Part shown: piece after piece, positions 47,381 through 54,689 of the stretch | Layout of the letters: each line of letters starts with the position of its first letter | Position numbering within the stretch: the first letter of the stretch is position 1 | From: Ahniella sp. | Lineage (GTDB): Bacteria > Pseudomonadota > Gammaproteobacteria > Xanthomonadales > Ahniellaceae | Assembly: GCA_016712105.1 (NCBI GenBank) | Contig: JADJRU010000001.1 | Span: 372,001-436,000 of the forward strand | Direction of reading: 5' to 3' | Length of the DNA stretch: 64,000 nucleotides | Notes under the pieces: model-generated | Databases searched by the model: none | Seen by the model: only the letters and a program-made list of their open reading frames with translations | What the model was told of the DNA's origin: nothing | Program-made: the position numbers and the translations under genes

Positions 47381-47472
47381 TCATTGCGAGGAGCGCAGCG
47401 ACGCGGCAATCTCGTACTTGCCTCAAGCTTGACCGCGAGCAAGAGATTGCCGCGCCCTTCGGGCTCGCAATG
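47381..47472. repeat. Dispersed palindromic repeat 'TCATTGCGA...', copy B
   Basis: Left end TCATTGCGAGGAGCGCAGCGACGCGG; right end GCCCTTCGGGCTCGCAATG. About 92 bp in the gap between the AraC-type gene and the DUF922 gene. Confidence 0.8.
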
Positions 47473-47605
47473 GCCAGGGATATTGGTCCAGCATGGATCG
47501 ACAAGGGTCTGCACCGTCACGCGCATCCGGCGTTTTTGGGAGGCATTCATTCGGCTGGGGCTTCCACCCGCACTACAATCTGATCGTCTTCCCGCGGAAC
47601 CCGTC

Positions 47606-48163
47606 ATGCGCCCGAACACTTTCACCCTGCTTCTGGTCCTCACCCTTGCGGCCGGCCCACTGGCCGCCGAAGTCATCGAAAACGTCGACTACGAGTATTA
47701 CGACGTGGAACACGAACGCGGGGAACCACTGCGTTCGACGATCACGGCAGCAAGCCCCATCGAGGACGGTTTCCACGGCTACACCAAGTGGTATGTGCGC
47801 TGGCGATTCAACTGGCAATACGACTCGGACGGCACCTGCTGGATCACCACCGTCAAGGTGAATCTGGACGCCACGATCACGTTGCCGGAACTCTACACCG
47901 ACGATCATCGGGCCCAGGCGCGTTTTGACGAATACATCGAAGCACTCCAGGGACACGAGGAAGGCCATCTTGCCAACGGTCGGCAAGCCGCCGATGAAGT
48001 CGAATCGGAACTCGGCGACATGGAGGCATACGACAGTTGTGGTGAACTGGAAGCAGCCGCCAATACGCTGGCAAAACAAGTGGTCGCCCGCGGGAATCGC
48101 CGTGACAAGGCCTACGACAAACGAACCGGGCATGGGCGAACCGAAGGCGCTTACCTGGATTAG
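47606..48163 (+). CDS. Secreted DUF922 putative zinc protease
   Basis: A 185-residue protein with a signal peptide (residues 1-21, GPLAA-EV). The DUF922 domain follows, with the pattern YVRWRFNWQYDSDGTCWITTVKVNLDATITLPE split over strands. The zinc-binding HEXXH appears as H-E-E-G-H in ALQGHEEGHLANGRQAADEVE. A disulphide pair (Cys in GTCW and DSCGEL) is likely. Family members are predicted periplasmic metalloproteases. It is a monocistronic gene after a dispersed repeat. Confidence 0.85.
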   Translation: MRPNTFTLLLVLTLAAGPLAAEVIENVDYEYYDVEHERGEPLRSTITAASPIEDGFHGYTKWYVRWRFNWQYDSDGTCWITTVKVNLDATITLPELYTDDHRAQARFDEYIEALQGHEEGHLANGRQAADEVESELGDMEAYDSCGELEAAANTLAKQVVARGNRRDKAYDKRTGHGRTEGAYLD

Positions 48164-48259
48164 TTCGCCGGACGGGCCGCACAGTTTGTCCGCTGCCCTG
48201 GTGCTAACGTGCTGCCTATCGGTGCCGGGGCGTTGAGGCCTTGGTCAAGGAGCCAGTCC

Positions 48260-50446
48260 ATGCGTGCCATCGTTGCGTTGTTGATTGTCGCGGCGACCCA
48301 GTTGATCGCCACGTCAGGTTCCGTGCGCGCACAAGACCTCGTGGTCTACGACAACGCCCTCGCTGCGGGTTTCCAGAACTGGAGTTGGGCCACCGTCAAC
48401 CTGAATGTTCAGGCGCCGAATCCGGTTCAGGCCGGTACGGCGTCGGTCAGCATGGAACCGGACAATTTCCAGGGCCTGTATTTTCATGCCAACTCAGCCA
48501 TCACGACGAGCCAATACAGCGCGTTGAGGTTTTTTGTCCATGGCGGGACCACAGGCAGTCAGAACGTCGACCTGATCCTGCAATCCGGGGCCACCATCAT
48601 TCATCGGCGGAGCCTTGCCAGCATCACGACCGGTGGCGCCATTCTGGCTGGCCAGTGGCGCGAAGTGGTGTTGCCGTTCACCGGCGCCGGCGCACCGAGT
48701 GGCGCATTCGACGGCATCATCATCCAGGACCAGAGCGGCGGTAATCAGGGCATCCTGTATCTCGACGAGTTCCGCCTGGTGGCAGGCAACGTACCGCCCG
48801 CCGCAGTGACGGTCACCGTGAACCTGCAAGGCACACGCCGTGCGATCAATCCCGAAGCCTATGGCGTCAATTTTGGCTCGGATGCCCAGCATGCCGACCT
48901 GCGTTACCCAACCCGGCGCTGGGGCGGCAACCGCACGAGTCGATACAACTGGGAGTTCGATGTCGACAACACTGCGAACGATTATTTCTTCCAGAACATC
49001 GCGGCCGGTAACGGCAACAACCTGCCGAATGACTCCAGCGCAAACCAGTTTGTGATCAGTACCCGGCAATCCGGCGGCGAACCGCTGATCAGTATCCCGA
49101 CGATCGGCTGGGTGGCGAAGGATTCACGCGCCAAACTCTGGAGTTTTTCGGAAACGGTCTACGGCGCGCAGACACTCGATGAGTGCCGGTTCTACGCCCC
49201 GAATCCGCCGTTCTGGTGTTCCGATGATTCCGGCAACGGCCTGTGCGTGAACGGCCCGTTCTGCACGAACGGCAAGATCACTGGCAACAACCCGCTCGAC
49301 ACCTCCAAACTGGCGCCGCCGAGTTATGCCGCAGCCTGGGTCAGCCATTTGCGGGCACGCCATGGCACAGCGGCAAACGGCGGCGTGAAGTACTTTGCAC
49401 TGGACAACGAACCGATGCTTTGGGATTCCACGCATCGGGACGTCCACCCGGCACCGGCCACGTACGATGAGGTCTGGCAACGAGGTCGCGACCGCGCAAT
49501 GGCGATCAAGGCCGTGGAAACCGACGCGAAGATCTTTGGTCCGGTGACCTGGGGCTGGTGTGACTACTGGACCAGCGCCGCTGATGCCGCAGCCGGGAAC
49601 TGCTTCGACGGGCCCGATCGTGATGCCCATGGTGATACGCCGTTCGTCGAGTGGTATCTGCAGCGGGTCTGTGCCGAACCCGGCCCGGGCAACGTTCGGC
49701 TCGTCGATTTCCTCGACCTGCACTATTACCCGCAGGGGGATCATGTTGCAGCGACGAACAACAACGAGCCGAACGCCGACGATCCGGACGTGGCCGTCAA
49801 ACGTCTGCGTTCATTGCGTGAACTCTACGACCCGGCGTGGACGAGTGAGTCGTGGATGGCCCAGACGGCCTACCCGACTCCGAACTTCCTCCGTCGTGCG
49901 CGCGCCGCGATCGATCAGCATTGCCCCGGCATGAAGCTGGCGCTCACCGAGTACAAATGGGGCCCGGACCAAAGCCTGACCGGCGCGCTTGCGCAAGCCG
50001 AACTGCTGGCGATCTTCGGCCGCGAGGGCGTCGACTATGCCGCCCGCTGGATTGCGCCAAATGACGGCAGCCTGGCCGAACACGCGTTCCGGATGTTCCT
50101 CGACTACGACGGCAATTTCGGCCGTGTGCTGGGTGATTCGATTCCGGCCAGCAGCAACGCCGCGAACGAAGTGGGCGCCTATGCCGTCGACCAGACAAGC
50201 GGCCCCTTGTTCGTGCTGGTATTCAATCGCGACCTTGCCAACAAGGATGTGACGGTTGAACTCGGCAACGCCGGCGCACAGACCTTCACGATGTATCGAT
50301 TGGGCGCGGCTGGTTATCAAACCGTCTCAAGCAGTGTTGCAGTGGCCAACAATACGATTGTGCTGCCGAACCTGCCCGCGCGCACCGCCAATCTTCTGGT
50401 CATCACCCGCAGTAGCGCCGGTTTGTTTGCCAACGGCTTCGAGTAA
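48260..50446 (+). CDS. Secreted glycoside hydrolase family 44 (endoglucanase/xyloglucanase)
   Basis: A 728-residue protein. It has a signal peptide (residues 1-24, SVRA-QD) and a beta-sandwich carbohydrate-binding-like domain (about 25-175). The GH44 catalytic domain follows with the start INPEAYGVNFG, the acid/base Glu in FALDNEPMLWDSTHRD and the nucleophile Glu in LALTEYKWGPD. A C-terminal beta domain ends in SSAGLFANGFE. GH44 enzymes cut beta-1,4-glucan and xyloglucan chains, so this is an extracellular plant-polysaccharide degrader. The ATG at 48260 has AAGGAG upstream. Confidence 0.92.
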   Translation: MRAIVALLIVAATQLIATSGSVRAQDLVVYDNALAAGFQNWSWATVNLNVQAPNPVQAGTASVSMEPDNFQGLYFHANSAITTSQYSALRFFVHGGTTGSQNVDLILQSGATIIHRRSLASITTGGAILAGQWREVVLPFTGAGAPSGAFDGIIIQDQSGGNQGILYLDEFRLVAGNVPPAAVTVTVNLQGTRRAINPEAYGVNFGSDAQHADLRYPTRRWGGNRTSRYNWEFDVDNTANDYFFQNIAAGNGNNLPNDSSANQFVISTRQSGGEPLISIPTIGWVAKDSRAKLWSFSETVYGAQTLDECRFYAPNPPFWCSDDSGNGLCVNGPFCTNGKITGNNPLDTSKLAPPSYAAAWVSHLRARHGTAANGGVKYFALDNEPMLWDSTHRDVHPAPATYDEVWQRGRDRAMAIKAVETDAKIFGPVTWGWCDYWTSAADAAAGNCFDGPDRDAHGDTPFVEWYLQRVCAEPGPGNVRLVDFLDLHYYPQGDHVAATNNNEPNADDPDVAVKRLRSLRELYDPAWTSESWMAQTAYPTPNFLRRARAAIDQHCPGMKLALTEYKWGPDQSLTGALAQAELLAIFGREGVDYAARWIAPNDGSLAEHAFRMFLDYDGNFGRVLGDSIPASSNAANEVGAYAVDQTSGPLFVLVFNRDLANKDVTVELGNAGAQTFTMYRLGAAGYQTVSSSVAVANNTIVLPNLPARTANLLVITRSSAGLFANGFE

Positions 50447-50499
50447 AGCGCTGCTGTTGCCTCGCCCAAAGTTGCCCGGTTGCTGCCAGATGCTGGAGC

Positions 50500-51035
50500 C
50501 CCAAGGCCCTCCCTCGATGCTTGCGCGGGGATGACGGTTGGAGGGCCGTGCGCGAGGATGACGGTTGGAGGGCCGTGGCACGGGGATGACGCGCGGTGGG
50601 GCCGGCGAAACTGGCTTCTGAACGCTCGTGCCACACACCAAAAGTCCGTCATTCCCGCGAAAGCGGGAAACCACTCGGGTGCCTCACGACCCAAACCGGG
50701 TCGCAACGAGTGGATCCCCGCTTGCGCGGGGATGACGGTTGGAGAGGCCGTGCGCGGGGATGACGGTTGGAGAGGCCGTGCGCGGGGATGACTGCTGGAG
50801 GGGCCGTGGCACGGGGATGACGCGCGGAGCGGCTTGCGAAAACGGGCTTCTGAACGCTCGTGCCACACACCAAAAGTCCGTCATTCCCGCGAAAGCGGGA
50901 AACCACTCGGGTGCCCCACGACCCAAACCGTGTCGCAACGAGTGGTTCCCCGCTTGCGCGGGGATGACGGTTGGAGAGGCCGTGCGCGAGGATGACGGTT
51001 GGAGAGGCCGTGCGCGGGGATGACGCGCGGAGGGG
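50500..51035. repeat. Repeat island: CATTCCCGCGAAAGCGGGAA units and GGGGATGACGGTTGGAG tandem units
   Basis: A gene-free block after the GH44 gene. A unit of about 240 bp is present twice (about 50613-50840 and 50846-51035). Each copy contains GTCATTCCCGCGAAAGCGGGAA, an inverted arm with CCCCGCTTGCGCGGGG, and two to four tandem copies of a GGGATGACGG(T)TGGAG(A)GGCCGTG(C)GC unit. No spacer variability, so it is not a CRISPR. The rest of 50447-51224 shows only the promoter noted below. Confidence 0.85.
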
Positions 51036-51139
51036 AGCGGGTCCGGAAGCGTATTGAGGCAACCACTTGCCAGCGAGTGAACCTGAGCGCACCATAAGCC
51101 CCTGATCACTCGGGGTTCTTGGAGGAACACGGATCATGC

Positions 51140-51154
51140 TGGCACCTGCCTTGG
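51140..51154 (+). promoter_or_regulatory. Possible sigma-54 promoter of the TPR kinase gene
   Basis: TGGCAC-CTGCC-TTGG resembles the -24/-12 consensus TGGCAC-N5-TTGC, with one deviation at the -12 GC. It lies about 70 bases before the ATG. It is weaker than the two similar sites at 58853 and 61305. Confidence 0.4.
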
Positions 51155-51224
51155 CCGGGAATTTTCGGCCTTATCCGAAACCGTGTCTGTGCGTTGATCC
51201 GGCATCCATTCCGGAAACGCGGCC

Positions 51225-53447
51225 ATGACACTCGAACACACCTTGACCGATGAACTGGGCGCGGATCTGACCAGTGATTCGCGGCGTGTCGGTCATTTCC
51301 GTTTGCTGCGTCGGATTGGCGCCGGCGGTTTCGGCACGGTCCACGAAGCCTGGGATATGCGACTGAACCGGGCGGTTGCGCTGAAGGTCCTGCATCGCCC
51401 GGGCGCAGAAGCCCTCAATCGTTTGCTTTCCGAAGCCCGCGCATGTGCCGGACTCGATCATCGTGCGTTCGTGCATGTCCTCGAAGTATTCGATGAAGAC
51501 GATCAGGTCGCGCTGGTCATGGAACTCGTTCGCGGCCATACCCTGGGTGAGCTGCTTCAGTCCGGGCCGATGCCGGTCGCCCGTGCGTTGCAACTGACGC
51601 AGCAAGTGGCGCGCGCCATGGCATCGGCGCATCGACTCGGGCGTGTCCATGGCGACCTCAAGCCAGCCAACCTCATGGTGGATCATGAAGGGCGAGTCCG
51701 CATTCTCGATTTCGGTTTGGCGCGAGAACATGGCGACCATGGAAGCACCCTGGCAGGCCACTCGGAACCCGGGGCCGGCACACTCGCGTACATGGCACCG
51801 GAACTCTTGCTCGGCGCAGCGCCGCACGCTGGAAGCGACGCCTACGCCCTCGGCATGGTGCTGGGTGAATTGCTCGCCGGCCGACGCCCCTTCGCGGCAT
51901 TCGAAGGTGGCCTGCTGGCGCACGCCATCGTGCACGGCCAACAGAATGCGCAAGAAAGTCTGGACACGCTGCCCGAAGGCATCCGGACACTACTGGATGA
52001 CCTGTGCCGGCGTGAACCGCAGGGGCGACTGTCCGACATGGACACGCTCACCGCCCGGATCGACGACTTGCTCGGTGAACGACGCCGCAGCACAGAGCCT
52101 GCGTTGCCGCCGGTGTTGGCCCCTGTCACTCCACCCCCGCGGCGTTTTGGCCGATGGTTCTGGATTGCGCTCCTGCTGATACCGGCGAGTCTGCTGGCGA
52201 TTCGTTGGCCGATTGCCGCCTTGAGTGATCATTGGCAGTTCCAGGAACTCAAGGCCGCCGAGGCTTTGCTCGTCGACTTTGAGCAACCCGGCCATTTGGA
52301 ACGGGCCATCAAGTCCCTGGAAGGTTTGCTGGAACGGCGTCCGAATCATGCTGCGGCAGCCGCCGATCTTGCGATTGCCTACTGCCTTCAGTACGCCGGT
52401 GACGCACGCGACGAAGCCTGGCTTCAACGTGCATCGGCCTCGGCTCGGATTGCGCTGGACGCCGATGATCAACTGGCCAGATCACACAGCGCCTTTGGAT
52501 GGTCGGAGGAATTCCATGGTCGGCGTGACATAGCGGTGCGTAGTTTTGAACGCGCACTAGGGTTGGACCCGGGCGATCGTTATGCGCTGATCGGGCTCGC
52601 GCGCGTACAGACTCGATTGGGCGCGTATGCCAAAGCGCGCGCAGTGCTCGACGAAGCCATGCGAATGCATCCGCAGGATCGGGTCTTCGTCGATGCGCTG
52701 GGCACCTGGTTTTTCCGTCAGGCCCAATATGCCGATGCCGAGCGTATGTTCCGTCAGTCGATCGCCCTGTCACCCGACAGTGTGGCGGGTTATGCGAATC
52801 TCAACGCGGTCCTGCTGCGGCAAGGACGCAACGAGGATGCACTGGCTGTCCTGCAGCAAGGCTTGCGCGTAAGGCCGGACGGCCAGCTGTATTCCAATCT
52901 GGGCACCGTGTTGTACATGCTGGGCCGTTACAGCGACGCCGCGCAGGCGTTCGAGCGCTCGGTATCGCCGACACACGGAAGTCCGAACGACTATCTGCGC
53001 TGGGCCAATCTGGCCGATGCCCTGAGACAGATTCCCGGACGCAAGGACGACTCGCTGCGCGCCTACACCACAACGATCACCTTGTTGACGCCCATCCTTG
53101 AGCGCACACCAGACGACGTTACCTTGCTGAGTCGCGCAGCTTTGTACCGCGCCAAGCTCGACCAATGCCCGCGAGCGATGAGCGCTGCGGCGCAAGTCCG
53201 GAACAGCGCAAGCGAACAGGCCGATGTCTGGTTCCGGCTGGCACAGGCAAACGAACTGTGTAGTCACCGCGAGATCGCGATCGCAGATCTCGCCCAAGCG
53301 CGCCGGGCCGGTTACCCCCTCAATCTGATTCAAAGCGAGCCTGATCTGATCGCTTTGCGCCGGGATCCGATGTTCCAGCGCCAGGTGCTGGGACAAATTT
53401 CCGGACAACCCAATTCCCCCGTTCCTTCAGGAGCAATCGATGGCTGA
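51225..53447 (+). CDS. Membrane Ser/Thr protein kinase with C-terminal TPR domain
   Basis: A 740-residue protein. The kinase domain (about 22-285) has P-loop RIGAGGFGTVHEA, VALKVL lysine, VHGDLKPANLMV, DFGLAREHG and GTLAYMAPELLLG. The catalytic loop reads His-Gly-Asp instead of His-Arg-Asp, so it is a non-RD kinase with the catalytic Asp kept. One membrane helix (about 305-330) is followed by five or more TPRs (about 340-640) outside the membrane. The next gene starts before its stop. Near the FHA-type sigma-54 activator, it is a candidate upstream signal source. That link is inference. Confidence 0.92.
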   Translation: MTLEHTLTDELGADLTSDSRRVGHFRLLRRIGAGGFGTVHEAWDMRLNRAVALKVLHRPGAEALNRLLSEARACAGLDHRAFVHVLEVFDEDDQVALVMELVRGHTLGELLQSGPMPVARALQLTQQVARAMASAHRLGRVHGDLKPANLMVDHEGRVRILDFGLAREHGDHGSTLAGHSEPGAGTLAYMAPELLLGAAPHAGSDAYALGMVLGELLAGRRPFAAFEGGLLAHAIVHGQQNAQESLDTLPEGIRTLLDDLCRREPQGRLSDMDTLTARIDDLLGERRRSTEPALPPVLAPVTPPPRRFGRWFWIALLLIPASLLAIRWPIAALSDHWQFQELKAAEALLVDFEQPGHLERAIKSLEGLLERRPNHAAAAADLAIAYCLQYAGDARDEAWLQRASASARIALDADDQLARSHSAFGWSEEFHGRRDIAVRSFERALGLDPGDRYALIGLARVQTRLGAYAKARAVLDEAMRMHPQDRVFVDALGTWFFRQAQYADAERMFRQSIALSPDSVAGYANLNAVLLRQGRNEDALAVLQQGLRVRPDGQLYSNLGTVLYMLGRYSDAAQAFERSVSPTHGSPNDYLRWANLADALRQIPGRKDDSLRAYTTTITLLTPILERTPDDVTLLSRAALYRAKLDQCPRAMSAAAQVRNSASEQADVWFRLAQANELCSHREIAIADLAQARRAGYPLNLIQSEPDLIALRRDPMFQRQVLGQISGQPNSPVPSGAIDG

Positions 53448-53979
53448 TTCCACCGTCACACTTCGCGTCAGCTTCGACGCTGCCCAGATCAGCAGTGCAC
53501 TGGTCTGGCATGCCGTTGAAGGAGACCCCGCGCGCAGCGCGTACAAGTCGCAGGGCCGCCACGCCGGTTCATTACATTTCGAAAAGGGTGACCTGTTCGC
53601 GATCGAACTGCTCGCATATGGCGAACTGGGCCAGTTGGCAGGCATCGAGATCGTTGATGCGAGCATCATCACCCTGCCGCACACTTCATTGAGCACCGGG
53701 TCGGCACCATCGCCGTTTGCGAGCGACCATGCCGTGGTTCAGTTCGGTGACTGGTCGAAGCCCGAACTGCAGGCACAACCTGATCCGCTGCGCATCGGGT
53801 TCGAGTGTCACACCCTGTCGCCGTTGCAAGTCACCCAGGATTCGGGTCGCTGGGAGTTGTCGCTGGTGGTCACGGTGCGACTGCTGCGCACCGATAGCAC
53901 TCGATCGGAACTGCGCGTGTTCGCGTTTGATCCGGAGAGCGAAGTGGGCACCGGCGGGGATCCGCCGAGGCAGAAATAG
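53440..53979 (+). CDS. Protein of unknown function coupled to the TPR kinase gene
   Basis: A 179-residue protein without signal peptide or membrane helix. It is predicted mostly beta (TVTLRVSFDAAQI, GSLHFEKGDLFAIELLAYGELG, WELSLVVTVRLLR). It starts at the ATG at 53440, eight bases inside the kinase gene, so the two are co-translated. Not recognised. Its last 170 bases are overlapped on the other strand by the extended frame of the tail-collar gene. Confidence 0.7.
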   Translation: MADSTVTLRVSFDAAQISSALVWHAVEGDPARSAYKSQGRHAGSLHFEKGDLFAIELLAYGELGQLAGIEIVDASIITLPHTSLSTGSAPSPFASDHAVVQFGDWSKPELQAQPDPLRIGFECHTLSPLQVTQDSGRWELSLVVTVRLLRTDSTRSELRVFAFDPESEVGTGGDPPRQK

Positions 53980-54689
53980 TCCGTCGGGTATGCACTTATT
54001 TGATTGATTAAATCGAAGAAACTCTTCTCCCGCTTGCGGGAGAAGATGCCGACAGGCAGATGAGGGACGCGAATGATGAAGTTAAACGCCATGTTTTTCG
54101 GCCTGGTTTCGAAGTCACTCACCCGGCCGGTGACGGGATCACGCGTCTTGGCTTCCTGCTTCACTGCAAACGCCGGGCCCTTGTCACCCACCGTGGCACC
54201 GATGGCCGTGTCGTACGTATGCTGGTGCGTCTGGAACGCATCACACTGCAGTGACCCGACGCCGTCGTACTGGCTGCCATCCGGCGCATAACGATCCGGA
54301 AGATCCGGATCGACGCCCGCGCCGTTGTCGACACCGCGCACAAACGCACCACGCAGATCCGGCAGGTTGAAGTGATCGGCATCGCCCGCGCCATAAATCG
54401 TGCCGAGCACTTTGTAGAGTTCCGGGAACGCGCGCGTCAACACACTTCGTCCGTCACAAGGCAACCAGGCCGTCGCCTCGGTCAGCAAGGGCACGCCGAG
54501 ACTCTCGGAGGCCGGAGCGGCCGCGCCGTCCTCGGCACATTTCCAGGCCGTGTTCCTGGTCGTACTCAGAGACTGCAGATCGCCGGCATACAGACACACG
54601 CTGCCAATCGGCGCAGCGGGCCCTGGATACGGCATCGGCGGGGACAAGGATCCTGCTGGCATCCTGGGCATTCGGGGTGGTCGGATCAT
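53808..54689 (-). CDS. Phage tail-collar domain protein, 3' end replaced by a REP element
   Basis: The frame has 293 residues, of which about 1-212 are genuine. An N-terminal Pro/Met-rich part comes first, then the tail-collar core with WLPCDGRSVLTRAFPELYKVLGTIYGAGD, NLPDLRGAFVRGVDNG, DAFQTHQHTY and the terminal RPKNMAFNFIIR. This fold is found in phage and contractile tail fibres. Directly after FIIRV the DNA becomes a BIME/REP sequence (54020-54062), and the frame reads through it and on across the end of the convergent gene to a stop at 53808. The original stop was probably lost. Its ATG overlaps the stop of the 968-residue gene (ATGA). It is the last gene of the operon. Confidence 0.82.
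   Translation of the reverse strand: MIRPPRMPRMPAGSLSPPMPYPGPAAPIGSVCLYAGDLQSLSTTRNTAWKCAEDGAAAPASESLGVPLLTEATAWLPCDGRSVLTRAFPELYKVLGTIYGAGDADHFNLPDLRGAFVRGVDNGAGVDPDLPDRYAPDGSQYDGVGSLQCDAFQTHQHTYDTAIGATVGDKGPAFAVKQEAKTRDPVTGRVSDFETRPKNMAFNFIIRVPHLPVGIFSRKREKSFFDLINQISAYPTDYFCLGGSPPVPTSLSGSNANTRSSDRVLSVRSSRTVTTSDNSQRPESWVTCNGDRV
54025..54062. repeat. REP/BIME unit at the end of the tail-collar gene
   Basis: TTCTCCCGC/GCGGGAGAA followed by GATGCC...GGCAGATGAGG, the same order as the inverted half of the BIME at 60625-60661. Confidence 0.85.

Noticed and set aside
50500..51035. CRISPR array
   Set aside because: The repeated units are tandem and palindromic with no unique spacers of constant length, and no cas genes are present.
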